Source: an uncultured Chloroflexota bacterium (GTDB lineage: Bacteria > Chloroflexota > Limnocylindria > Limnocylindrales > Limnocylindraceae). From it: a DNA stretch of 35,232 bases. A program made the translations under genes and the position numbers. The DNA is taken from the NCBI GenBank assembly GCA_903864185.1, contig CAIPEX010000035.1, positions 1 through 35,232 of the forward strand. The letters run 5' to 3'. The notes under the pieces are model-generated. The model was not told the DNA's origin, did not search any database, and was given only the letters and a program-made list of their open reading frames with translations. Of the stretch, positions 1-8,801 are shown one piece after another; within the stretch, counting starts at the first letter, position 1; each line of letters begins with the position of its first letter.

Positions 1-600
1 CTCTCAACGGCTGCAGGCGTTGCACTCGTTGAGGCGCGCATCGCCGATCATGTGCGCCCACTTGATCTTGTGGTGAACAACGCAGGCTACGGCCGCTTCG
101 GCAAGATCACAGAACTCGACGCCGATGGTGAGACCAACGAAGCGATGCTCAACGTGATCGCACTCGCTCGACTCTCGCGCGCGGCACTTGTTGCGATGGC
201 GCCACGCAAGCGCGGTGCGATCCTCAACGTCGCCTCGGTCGCATCGTTTCTCCCGTTCCCAGGCTTCACGACCTACGCGGCGACGAAGGCATTCGTGCGC
301 AGTTTCACCCTCGCGCTCCACGAAGAGGCGCGCCCGCTCGGCATTCGCGTCACCTGCGTGGCACCGGGCTACACGCCGAGCGGCTTCCAGGAGCGTGGCG
401 GCCTCTCACTTACGGGGACGCCCGGCTTCATGTTGACGAGCGCCGACTTTGTTGCCCGTACGGCACTCGATGCCGTTGAGGCAGGGCAGGCGCTCGTGGT
501 GCCAGGCTGGATGAACGCGATCGCAGCGCGCATCCTTGGCATCTTGCCGAGCGGCCTTCAGCGCCGCGTCGGTGCACTCGCCTCGAAGGTGACGCGTTAA
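1..600 (+). CDS. SDR-family short-chain dehydrogenase (5' end truncated by window edge)
   Basis: Frame 1 is open from base 1; NNAGYG motif, S-V-A-S and YAATK (YxxxK) catalytic motifs; stop at 598-600. Confidence 0.9.
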   Translation, partial: LSTAAGVALVEARIADHVRPLDLVVNNAGYGRFGKITELDADGETNEAMLNVIALARLSRAALVAMAPRKRGAILNVASVASFLPFPGFTTYAATKAFVRSFTLALHEEARPLGIRVTCVAPGYTPSGFQERGGLSLTGTPGFMLTSADFVARTALDAVEAGQALVVPGWMNAIAARILGILPSGLQRRVGALASKVTR

Positions 601-1676
601 GGGCGCAGCACCCAGGTCGCGCCGGTCGGCGCATCGGTGAGCTCTACTCCTAGCGCCTCAATCGCCTCGCGAATGGCGTCGGCGTCTGCGTAGCGTTTCT
701 CTGCACGCGCAGCAGCACGGAGCGCGATCAGGCGCTCCACGGCTGGGGCGATGGAGCTCTGAGATGGAACGCCATGCTCGACGACGGCCGCCTCAGGGGC
801 ACCAACCGGCGCAGGAATGCGGTGCGCCGGTGGCACGACCGCGCCAGAGAATCGCGCGACGAACGTGTTGAGCGGTTCACTCGCGCCAGCATGGAGTGCA
901 ATCTCACCGACTCCGGCAATGCGAATTGTCACCGCACCCTTCCCGTGAACGCTCACGAGTTCTGCGCCAAAATCAATCGATAGGGCGGTATGCTCATCAA
1001 TGCCCAGAACAGCAACGCCAGCGGGAAGATCCTGAGTGAGTTGCACCAGGCGCGCCTCGCCGATATAGCAACGTGATGTGTCGTGCGTTGCACCTTCTGC
1101 ATTGTTCCAATGCGGAATGATTGCGGCGCGAATTCCCGTGATCGCCCCGAGTAGATTGAGGCCGTTGATCCACGTTGCGTTAAGCCCCGCCTTATAGAGC
1201 TCGTACACGGGCAGCGTCATCGTGCCTGCTGCTGCTGCACCAGCCGACGAGGTGACGAGTGTTGCACCGGCATCAATGCGTGCGATCAGGCGGTCAATGA
1301 TTGGTGTGTCTGCCCACCGTGCAACAGCGCGAGTCGGCGAACCAGGCCCAAGGAAGATGAGATTTGCGCTGTCGAGTGCAGCGAGTGTCGGCGCAAATGC
1401 TGTGGGGGGAAGGTCGGCACCGGCACGCCCTGTTTCGGGGAGGCCCACGACCGTTGTCGGCACCCCTACCTTCGATCGAAAGAAGACGGCGATCTTCTCG
1501 CCCATCTCCGCGCGATTTGTCTGGAAGTCGTACGAACCATCAAGGGCGACGAGCGATGCGGGCGTAGTGCGCTTTGGAAGTGAGGCGATGAGCGCACGGT
1601 GGAGTGGCGCCATAGAGGGGCCGATCTCTCCGGACCCGATCAGAACAATGCGACCCGAACGTCTTGTCCCCTCCAT
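597..1676 (-). CDS. Peptidase S51/cyanophycinase-like (type 1 GATase-like) domain fused to a CysRS C-terminal-like tail
   Basis: Start MEGTRRSGRIVLIGSGE; TSSAGAAAAG nucleophile elbow, PHWNN..., GIDEHTAL motifs typical of S51/cyanophycinase; last ~50 aa VERLIALRAAARAEKRYADADAIREAIEALGVELTDAPTGATWVLRP resemble the CysRS C-terminus. Upstream M in the ORF track rejected in favour of ATG 1676 with CATACT-N6. Confidence 0.8.
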   Translation of the reverse strand: MEGTRRSGRIVLIGSGEIGPSMAPLHRALIASLPKRTTPASLVALDGSYDFQTNRAEMGEKIAVFFRSKVGVPTTVVGLPETGRAGADLPPTAFAPTLAALDSANLIFLGPGSPTRAVARWADTPIIDRLIARIDAGATLVTSSAGAAAAGTMTLPVYELYKAGLNATWINGLNLLGAITGIRAAIIPHWNNAEGATHDTSRCYIGEARLVQLTQDLPAGVAVLGIDEHTALSIDFGAELVSVHGKGAVTIRIAGVGEIALHAGASEPLNTFVARFSGAVVPPAHRIPAPVGAPEAAVVEHGVPSQSSIAPAVERLIALRAAARAEKRYADADAIREAIEALGVELTDAPTGATWVLRP

Positions 1677-1682
1677 AGGGAG

Positions 1683-1688
1683 AGTATG
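1683..1688 (-). promoter_or_regulatory. -10-like CATACT, 6 nt before ATG of S51-CysS fusion
   Basis: CATACT-CTCCCT-ATG on minus strand. Confidence 0.45.
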
Positions 1689-1709
1689 GCGCAGCGGCAG
1701 GAGGGAGCC

Positions 1710-1715
1710 TACGAT
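1710..1715 (+). promoter_or_regulatory. -10-like TACGAT, 6 nt before ATG 1722
   Basis: TACGAT-CACGCG-ATG. Confidence 0.6.
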
Positions 1716-1721
1716 CACGCG

Positions 1722-2363
1722 ATGGCACATCTCTATCTCTCAGGCGGCGGCTTCGGCGTGCACTCCCAGGCGTGGCCAGAGGCGCTCGCCTGGCTCGCCT
1801 CACACCGCGGCGAGATTGGGCTCGCCTCACTCGCCTCTGATGAGACCCGACAGGCCGAGATGCTGCAGGCGACCCTTGCCGCTCGTGGGCGAATTGCACA
1901 CCTCATCCCACTCGGCGATGCAGGGGAGTCCTACTCCACGATTTTTCTCTGCGGCGGTGACGCCACCCGCCTCGCCGGTGACCCGCAGCGTCGCGCAGCT
2001 CTCGAGCGATGGCTCGCGCGCGACGATCTCACCCTCGTCGCTGATTCTGCTGCAGCGATGGCGATGGGTCGACGTGCTGCATCGTGCACGTGTGGCGGCC
2101 ATCCGATCCGCGTCATCGATGGGCTCGCGCTTCTCGGTGATTGGAGTGTGCTCGCCCATGCAAGTGGACCCGATGATCCACGACTCACTGAACTTGCCGA
2201 TGGGCAACGTTCCGACTCTGGTCGCCAACTTGCACTCCCGACCGGCGCAGCAGTTGAGGTGTTGATGAGCAATGGTACCGTTGCACTGCGCAGTGTTGCC
2301 TGGTCGCGCGTCCCCGTACGCCTTACGGCGCGCGACGATTCACAAAGCGGCAGCGCTGCGTAA
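1722..2363 (+). CDS. Second S51-like (type 1 glutamine amidotransferase-like fold) protein
   Basis: MAHLYLSGGGFG...IFLCGGDATRLAG...LVADSAAAMAMG motifs; ATG 1722 preceded by TACGAT-N6. Confidence 0.65.
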   Translation: MAHLYLSGGGFGVHSQAWPEALAWLASHRGEIGLASLASDETRQAEMLQATLAARGRIAHLIPLGDAGESYSTIFLCGGDATRLAGDPQRRAALERWLARDDLTLVADSAAAMAMGRRAASCTCGGHPIRVIDGLALLGDWSVLAHASGPDDPRLTELADGQRSDSGRQLALPTGAAVEVLMSNGTVALRSVAWSRVPVRLTARDDSQSGSAA

Positions 2364-3039
2364 CGGGGCAGGTCGCACAGGTTGGTCGCAGCGCATCGCA
2401 GTGCCCGCGTCCATGTCGGATGAGCGCAACGTGCGCCTCGTACATTGCCTCGGGCGGTACAAGGTGGAGCCACGCATCGTGAGCAAAGGCCAGGCTCGCT
2501 TTCGGTGGCAGGAGGCCGATGCGCTTGCTCACCCGCTCCACGTGGGTATCGACTGGCATGAGCGGCACGCCGAAGCAGAACAACATGACGATCGATGCGG
2601 TCTTCGGGCCAATGCCAGGGATTGCGGTGAGCCATGCGCGGGCAGCGAGCGGCTCCATGGCGGCGAGAAAGTTGAGATCGTAGGTCCCGCTCTGGAGGCG
2701 TGTTGCACGGAGCGCCGCCTTGATGCGCGGAGCTTTCTGTGCGGCGAGACCACCGCTCCGAATCGTTGCGGCGAGGGAGCGGACTGGTGCTCGTTCAACC
2801 TCCCCCCAGGAGGGGTATCGCGCGCGCAGCGCAGCAAAGGCACGCTCCGCATTCGTGTCGCTCGTGTTCTGGCTCAAGATGGTCGTGACGAGTTCGCTGA
2901 TCGGGTCGAGGCGGGGCTTCCACGCAGGGTGCCCGTAGAGCTCTGCGAGGCCGGCGAGCACGTCCGCTGCGAGCCCAGGGCGGCGCCGCTCAAGGCTCAC
3001 GGCCCACGCTCGGGCAGGATCGGCGCTCCTTCTTGGCAT
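2323..3039 (-). CDS. nth: Endonuclease III-like HhH-GPD DNA glycosylase with C-terminal Fe-S cluster
   Basis: LTAIPGIGPKTASIVMLFCFG...PVDTHVERVSKRIGL HhH-GPD; C-terminal C-x6-C-x2-C-x5-C (CDALRPTCATCPVTQRC); start MPRRSADP at 3039. Confidence 0.88.
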   Translation of the reverse strand: MPRRSADPARAWAVSLERRRPGLAADVLAGLAELYGHPAWKPRLDPISELVTTILSQNTSDTNAERAFAALRARYPSWGEVERAPVRSLAATIRSGGLAAQKAPRIKAALRATRLQSGTYDLNFLAAMEPLAARAWLTAIPGIGPKTASIVMLFCFGVPLMPVDTHVERVSKRIGLLPPKASLAFAHDAWLHLVPPEAMYEAHVALIRHGRGHCDALRPTCATCPVTQRCRFVNRRAP

Positions 3040-3045
3040 GGGCTG

Positions 3046-3051
3046 ATCGTA
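3046..3051 (-). promoter_or_regulatory. -10-like TACGAT, 6 nt before nth ATG
   Basis: TACGAT-CAGCCC-ATG on minus strand. Confidence 0.6.
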
Positions 3052-3180
3052 GCCGTGCGCAGGGTGCGCCCTGCGCGGCGGTGGCGGCACACGGGCGTAC
3101 AACCCGCCATCCTGTCGGGAGCCTAAGGGGCCACGCAGCGAGCCCTCGCTGCGCTCTTAGATGTGGGAGGACTAGAAGAG

Positions 3181-4425
3181 ATGGCACAACGGACTGCAAG
3201 CTCGGGCGTCAAGATCACGGTCCCGTCGACGTGGATCGCATCGTGGACGCTCTACGACCTCGCGAACACGATCTGGTCGTACGGAATCTTCTCGTACGCG
3301 ATCGGCCTCTATCTCACCAGTGAGAAGGGGCTCGGTGAGTCGCAGGGAAACCTGTGGCTTCAGATCTCGATCGCCCTCTCGGTCGGCATCAATGCGTTGA
3401 TCTCGCCAGCAATCGGTGCGATCTCCGATCGTGCCGGCCGTCGCATGCCGTATCTCCTCTTCTTCACCGTGCTGGCGATCGTTCCGGCAATCTTCATCCC
3501 TTCGGTGCCGGTCGGCCTTGGCGTGGTGCTCTTCTGCATCGCGAACTTTGGCTACCAGTCATCACTCGTCTACTACGACGCCACGATCAAGCTCGTGAGC
3601 ACCCCAGAGAATCGCGGGTGGGTTTCGGGGCTTGGTAACGGCCTCGGTTATCTCGGCACGATTTTGATCGGCGTGATCATCCTCTTTGGCGGCCTCTCAG
3701 TCGAACAGGTCTTCGTGCTCGCGCCGATCCTGTTCGGTGTGCTGGCCATCCCGATCTTCATCTTCATCAAGGAGATCCCAGAGCCAGCCGGGAAGGCAGT
3801 GAAAGGCAACTCGCTCCTCGCAACACTCAGCACGATCCGCGAGCTCGGCAAGTTCCCTGGCCTGAAGCGCTTCCTCACAGCGCGCTTCTTCTACACCGAC
3901 GCACAGAACACCGTGATCTCGATCATGGCGATCTTTGCCGTGCAGGCGGTCGGCTTCACGCAGGGAGAGGCGAACTATGTGTTGGTCGCCCTCGCAACGA
4001 CCGCCGTCATTGGTGGTCTGGTGTGGGGTCGACTCACCGACAGCCAGGGGCCGAAGGCAACATTGAACCGCGTGCTCGCGCTCTGGGCAGTGGCGCTCGT
4101 CATCGGCTCGCTCTTCGTCTCGCCGATCCCGTTCATCGTTGCGGGCGTCATCCTCGGCTTCGGCTTCGGTGGCCTCTCGGGAGCCGATCGCATCCTGATG
4201 TATCGCCTCTCACCACCCAAGCAGCTCGGTGAGTTCTACGGCCTGTACGGCCTCGTCGGCAAGGGATCGCAGGTGCTCGGTGGGCTCCTCTATGGAGGCA
4301 CGATCTTCCTGCTTCACCCTGTCCTTGGGAACGGCGCGTATACCGTTGGCCTGCTGACCCTACTCGCCACGATGCTCATTGGTTGGTACCTCTTGCAAGG
4401 AGTGCCAGAGCAGCGCGAGGGGTAA
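3181..4425 (+). CDS. MFS transporter, UMF1/Atg22-like
   Basis: Multi-TM protein; SWTLYDLANTIWSYGIFSYAIGLY N-terminus typical of the UMF1 family; GGAGG ~10 nt upstream of ATG 3181. Confidence 0.85.
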   Translation: MAQRTASSGVKITVPSTWIASWTLYDLANTIWSYGIFSYAIGLYLTSEKGLGESQGNLWLQISIALSVGINALISPAIGAISDRAGRRMPYLLFFTVLAIVPAIFIPSVPVGLGVVLFCIANFGYQSSLVYYDATIKLVSTPENRGWVSGLGNGLGYLGTILIGVIILFGGLSVEQVFVLAPILFGVLAIPIFIFIKEIPEPAGKAVKGNSLLATLSTIRELGKFPGLKRFLTARFFYTDAQNTVISIMAIFAVQAVGFTQGEANYVLVALATTAVIGGLVWGRLTDSQGPKATLNRVLALWAVALVIGSLFVSPIPFIVAGVILGFGFGGLSGADRILMYRLSPPKQLGEFYGLYGLVGKGSQVLGGLLYGGTIFLLHPVLGNGAYTVGLLTLLATMLIGWYLLQGVPEQREG

Positions 4426-4444
4426 CTCGCGGTCTGTACTCCGC

Positions 4445-5422
4445 CTAGCTGGTGGAGAAGAGCGAACGAGCGATGCGATTGATGTCGCTCTGACGCGGGC
4501 GCCATCCGAGGAGTTTTGCCGCGCGGTCGATATTTGCGACGAGGCTTGCCGGGTCGCCGTCTCGTCGCGGCTGCTGGTCGATTTTTACGGAGAGTTTGCT
4601 CGCCCGCTCCACGGCTCCAATCGCCTCACGGACACTCGTGCCAGTGCCACTTCCGATGTTGATGGCCGCAAACGTGCTGCCGATCTTCCCCTTCTGTAGC
4701 GCTGCAAAGGCGGCGGCATTCGCTGCCGCTACATCGGCAATGTGGACATAGTCGCGGAGTGCCGTTCCATCTGGGGTGGGGAAGTCTGCACCAAAGAGCG
4801 TGAACGGCTCGCCGGATTGGGCGGCCGCGACAATGCGTGGCAAGAGGTGCGTCTCGGGCGTATGTCGTTCACTCACGCGCTCGGTTGCGCCGGCAACGTT
4901 GAAGTAGCGAAGCGCGAGTACCTGTATGTCAAATGCCTGCGCGTAACTGCGTAGTGCGTGCTCGAATGCGAGCTTTGTTGCGCCGTACGGATTGATTGGG
5001 GCGGTCATCGAATCTTCAGGGATCAGCGCCGACTGCGCACCGCCGTAGACGGCAGCGCTCGACGAGAAGACAAAATGGCGGATCCCTGCGTTCTGTACGG
5101 CGTCGAGCAGGTTGAGGCTGCCGATGAGGTTATCGCGGTAGTAGCGCTCAGGCTTCTCCATGGAGTCGGAGACGATGCTGCGCGCAGCGCAATGGAGCAC
5201 GGCATCAATCCGCGCATCGCGGATAAGGTCGCCGACGCGGTCGCGATCGACGTATGAGCCGGTGACCGACGAGGCCGCGTTCGGGATCAGATAGCTGTCG
5301 CCCGTGGAGAGGTCGTCGAGGATCACGACGCGATGCCCAGCCTCGATGAGCGCATCGGCCGAAGCGGCGCCAACGTAGCCTGCACCGCCAGTTACGAGAA
5401 TCGTCAGTGGTTCATTCGCCAT
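4445..5422 (-). CDS. galE: UDP-glucose 4-epimerase
   Basis: ILVTGGAGYVGA Rossmann motif, SSSAAVYG, NPYGATK (YxxxK), LRYFNVAGA, RDYVHIADVA. Confidence 0.95.
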   Translation of the reverse strand: MANEPLTILVTGGAGYVGAASADALIEAGHRVVILDDLSTGDSYLIPNAASSVTGSYVDRDRVGDLIRDARIDAVLHCAARSIVSDSMEKPERYYRDNLIGSLNLLDAVQNAGIRHFVFSSSAAVYGGAQSALIPEDSMTAPINPYGATKLAFEHALRSYAQAFDIQVLALRYFNVAGATERVSERHTPETHLLPRIVAAAQSGEPFTLFGADFPTPDGTALRDYVHIADVAAANAAAFAALQKGKIGSTFAAINIGSGTGTSVREAIGAVERASKLSVKIDQQPRRDGDPASLVANIDRAAKLLGWRPRQSDINRIARSLFSTS

Positions 5423-5428
5423 GCGGCA

Positions 5429-5434
5429 ATCCTA
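5429..5434 (-). promoter_or_regulatory. -10-like TAGGAT, 6 nt before galE ATG
   Basis: TAGGAT-TGCCGC-ATG on minus strand, overlapping the cca stop. Confidence 0.55.
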
Positions 5435-6754
5435 GGGCAGCGAACTGCGACGCACCTCGGCGGCACGGGAGAGGAGTGCGTCCGCCGTGTTAGGGACGCG
5501 ACCGTGAGCGGCATCAATGACGAGCTGGCCCAAGAGCTCGCCGACCCACGCGCCAGGGGCCTCGCCGCAGTGTGCGACGAGCAGGTCGCCGTCGATGGCG
5601 AGGTCGTGGGCGGCCGCAGGGAGTGCGTCGGCATCGGCCGCCTCACATGCCGCGAGCATTGAGGTTGCACATGCTGAGGCCCGCCCCGTTGCAATGCGCC
5701 GACGCAGCTGGCGGGCCGCATCGCGTGCGTCACCGTTGGCGATAGCGGCGGCAATGCGCAGATCGATTGCGCGTGCGCGCCCACCACCTGCAAGCTCCGC
5801 CTCGTTGCTCATGCGGTCGATGGTGCGAATGGTGCGAATTTCATGGATGGTCGCCCGTGGTCGTCGCCACGATTCGAGCGTTGCGGCAACGTCCTCGTCG
5901 TCAACGATCTGTGCGAACAGTTCTGCGAGGCGACCGAGCGGGTCGTATGCAGGAGTGCCGGCGGCACCGCCAATCGACTCGACGCGCTTCGGAATCTCGT
6001 CCGCCCAGTCGGCGGCGAGGGCGGGCGCAATTGCAGCGATAAGTCCGAGGTCGTAGGCGATCTGCAGGGCAAGGGCTGGACGAGCTGCTGCAAGCACGCC
6101 GTCCATCTCGGCACCAATCCGTTCACCCGAGAGGCGTGCAGCTAGGCCTGCATCACGCTGGATTGCTGCTGCAGTCGCAGGCTCGATGGTGAGTGCGAAG
6201 CGCGCGGCAAAGCGAATCGCGCGGAGCATGCGGAGCGCATCTTCGCGGAACCGCTCGGCCGGATCGCCAACGGCACGCACGATCCCTGCGGCCAGGTCTT
6301 CAGCTCCACCATACGGGTCGATGAGGGCGCTATCGGTCACGGGGTCGAGGCGGCGGCTCGACTCTGGTGCGAGGCCGAATGCCATCGCATTGATGGTGAA
6401 ATCACGACGCGCAAGATCGCCCTCGATGCGCTGCAGGAAGACGATCGAGTCGGGGCGGCGCGCGTCGCTGCTCGCGCCATCGGCGCGGAAGGTTGTCACC
6501 TCGCGGACGATTCCCGCCTCGGTCGGCACGCCAACCGTACCGAAGCGGTTCTCGTATTCGGCATTCGGAAAGATGATGCGCATCTGATCGGGCGTCGCCT
6601 CAGTCGCAAGGTCCCAATCGGCTGGTGTGCGGCCGACAAGCGCATCGCGCACGGCGCCACCAACAACATAGGCACCGAATCCAGCGGTACGAAGCGCGCG
6701 CATCACGCCTGCAACATCGGCAGGCAATGCGGCGCGAATCGCCGCCGGGTTCAC
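5432..6754 (-). CDS. cca: CCA tRNA nucleotidyltransferase / poly(A) polymerase family
   Basis: YVVGGAVRDALVGRTPADWDLAT, RRDFTINAMAF, EDALRMLRAIRFAARF; GTG start (6754) overlaps the TGA of the HNH gene (GTGA). Confidence 0.93.
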   Translation of the reverse strand: MNPAAIRAALPADVAGVMRALRTAGFGAYVVGGAVRDALVGRTPADWDLATEATPDQMRIIFPNAEYENRFGTVGVPTEAGIVREVTTFRADGASSDARRPDSIVFLQRIEGDLARRDFTINAMAFGLAPESSRRLDPVTDSALIDPYGGAEDLAAGIVRAVGDPAERFREDALRMLRAIRFAARFALTIEPATAAAIQRDAGLAARLSGERIGAEMDGVLAAARPALALQIAYDLGLIAAIAPALAADWADEIPKRVESIGGAAGTPAYDPLGRLAELFAQIVDDEDVAATLESWRRPRATIHEIRTIRTIDRMSNEAELAGGGRARAIDLRIAAAIANGDARDAARQLRRRIATGRASACATSMLAACEAADADALPAAAHDLAIDGDLLVAHCGEAPGAWVGELLGQLVIDAAHGRVPNTADALLSRAAEVRRSSLP

Positions 6755-7284
6755 GCGCCGCTCGCTGCTGCGCCCTCTCCAATAAAGAGGAAGTCGCGCC
6801 AGGCCGCGTAGGCCGTGTTGCGGAGGTAGGGCAGGAAGATTGCGTAGACATCGCATCGTGGTTCATAGGGGCGACGGCGCAACTGTAGGCCTGCCGATTC
6901 TGGGAGTCGATCACCCTTACGGTGATTGCAGGTCATGCAGGCGGTGACAAGGTTCTCCCATGACCATGAGTCGCCACCACGACTCTTTGGGATCACATGG
7001 TCGATCGTGAGTGAGACACCCGCGCGGCCACAGTATTGGCACATGTGCTTGTCGCGCGCGAAGATCTCTTTGCGGCTGAGCTTTGCGCGCGGTCGCGGAC
7101 GACGAACGCGGTGGCGGAGGCGCACCACGGATGGTGCGGTCCAGCTTCGCGACGCGCTGCGGATCGGTGCGCCTTCAGCAAGGATCTCTGCCTTACCCCC
7201 AATGACGAGGCGGAAGGCGCGGGGGAGTGAGGCGACATTCAGCGGTTCGTAGTCCTGGTTCAGGATGAGGACTTCAGTATTCAT
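6751..7284 (-). CDS. HNH endonuclease family protein
   Basis: [17 protein letters not shown]...; CQYCGRAGVSLTIDHVIPKSRGGDSWSWENLVTACMTCNHRKGDR zinc-binding HNH; ATGA overlap with upstream MOSC gene. Confidence 0.92.
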   Translation of the reverse strand: MNTEVLILNQDYEPLNVASLPRAFRLVIGGKAEILAEGAPIRSASRSWTAPSVVRLRHRVRRPRPRAKLSRKEIFARDKHMCQYCGRAGVSLTIDHVIPKSRGGDSWSWENLVTACMTCNHRKGDRLPESAGLQLRRRPYEPRCDVYAIFLPYLRNTAYAAWRDFLFIGEGAAASGA

Positions 7285-7865
7285 CGCGCCGCGATCGTAG
7301 CAGCAGGATCGAGGAGTTCAACAGGGTCGCCGCTCTGCACCGGCCCCTCGCGGAGGACCCGCGCATACCAGCGCGTGTCTTCTGGTCGCACCTTCGCGCT
7401 CACGCGGGCGATGCGCCAGTCGCTGAAGCAGGTCGCGATGTTCTTGCAGGGAGCGGCCGGCTCGGTCAGCTCAATGATGGGCCCGCCTGCTGCGTCGCCA
7501 ATGCGGAGCGTGTCACCCGCGGCGAGCCCTCCGAGATCGAGGCCCGAGAGGGTGAGGTTCTCGCCCAGCGCGCCAGGATAGAGGTCGTGCCCGTCGGCAT
7601 TGACGCGACCGATCTGCTCGACCCCGTAGAGGCAGACCGCCTTCGACGGGCCGCCATGGACCGGCGGCTTGCTGCGCTGCCCGTCACCAGCCAGGCCGAG
7701 GGTGCCGATCGTGGTGCGTGCAATCGGTCGCTTCGGCACGCCGCCCGGGAAGGAGACATTCACGCTCGCGATCTGGCCGCGCGCACCAGGTCGGGCACGT
7801 GGGATCAGAACGCGCCCAGCCGCAAACCCTCGCTCCTCGTCGTTCAGTCGTATCTCGTCAGCCAT
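7281..7865 (-). CDS. MOSC-domain protein
   Basis: [11 protein letters not shown]...[46 protein letters not shown]; conserved MOSC Cys present. Confidence 0.88.
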   Translation of the reverse strand: MADEIRLNDEERGFAAGRVLIPRARPGARGQIASVNVSFPGGVPKRPIARTTIGTLGLAGDGQRSKPPVHGGPSKAVCLYGVEQIGRVNADGHDLYPGALGENLTLSGLDLGGLAAGDTLRIGDAAGGPIIELTEPAAPCKNIATCFSDWRIARVSAKVRPEDTRWYARVLREGPVQSGDPVELLDPAATIAAR

Positions 7866-7896
7866 CGTAGCCCTGATGGTATGCGAGAATCGTGCC

Positions 7897-8799
7897 ATGG
7901 CAGCGAAGAAGAGCACGGCAAAAAAGTCGACCTGGGTCACGAAGAAGGGCCTCGCCCAGATGCTGAAGGGCGGCGTGATCATGGACGTGGTCACCCCTGC
8001 CGAAGCGAAGATTGCCGAAGAGGCTGGCGCCGTCGCCGTGATGGCGCTGGAGCGCGTCCCATCCGACATTCGCCGCGATGGTGGCGTCGCGCGGATGAGC
8101 GACCCCGACATGATCAAGGGGATTCAGGCGGCCGTCTCGATCCCTGTGATGGCCAAGGCACGCATCGGCCATATCGCCGAGGCACGCATCCTTGAGGCGC
8201 TCGACGTCGACTACATCGACGAGTCCGAGGTGTTGACGCCAGCCGACGATCGCAATCACATCAACAAGCACGACTTCAGGGTGCCGTTTGTCTGCGGCTG
8301 CAAGGATCTCGGCGAGGCACTTCGACGCATTAACGAGGGTGCAGCAATGATGCGCACCAAGGGCGAGGCGGGCACCGGCAACATCGTTGAGGCGGTACGC
8401 CACATTCGCACGGTGAGCGAGCAGATCGCCGCCTTGCGTGGCAAGGGCGAGAAGCACCTGCGCAACGTTGCGAAAGAGGCGCGCGTACCGTACGAGCTTG
8501 TGCGCGTTGTTGCGAAGGCGGGGCGACTCCCTGTCGTGAATTTCGTTGCCGGCGGCATCGCAACGCCAGCCGATGCTGCGCTCTCGATGATGCTCGGCGC
8601 CGATGGCGTCTTTGTCGGCTCAGGCATCTTCAAGTCGAAGAATCCGGCCAAGACCGCTGCCGCAATTGTTCAAGCGACAACGCACTGGGCCAACCCACAG
8701 ATCCTCGCCGAGGTTTCTGCGGGGCTCGGTGAGGCGATGCGTGGGATTGAGATGCGCACCATCCCTGAGGCTGAGCGACTCTCTAAGCGCGGCTGGTAG
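7897..8799 (+). CDS. pdxS: Pyridoxal 5'-phosphate synthase, synthase subunit PdxS
   Basis: [73 protein letters not shown] at 7897. Confidence 0.98.
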   Translation: MAAKKSTAKKSTWVTKKGLAQMLKGGVIMDVVTPAEAKIAEEAGAVAVMALERVPSDIRRDGGVARMSDPDMIKGIQAAVSIPVMAKARIGHIAEARILEALDVDYIDESEVLTPADDRNHINKHDFRVPFVCGCKDLGEALRRINEGAAMMRTKGEAGTGNIVEAVRHIRTVSEQIAALRGKGEKHLRNVAKEARVPYELVRVVAKAGRLPVVNFVAGGIATPADAALSMMLGADGVFVGSGIFKSKNPAKTAAAIVQATTHWANPQILAEVSAGLGEAMRGIEMRTIPEAERLSKRGW

Positions 8800-8801
8800 C
8801 A

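Noticed and set aside
1222-2265. 347-aa plus-strand ORF
   Set aside because: Covers the antisense of the S51 fusion and an alternative frame of the second S51-like gene; composition is shadow-ORF like.
2272-3126. 284-aa plus-strand ORF
   Set aside because: Antisense to nth, which has clear HhH-GPD and Fe-S motifs.
6751-7284. HNH gene as part of a restriction/defence system
   Set aside because: No methyltransferase, helicase or other defence partner nearby; neighbours are MOSC and cca.
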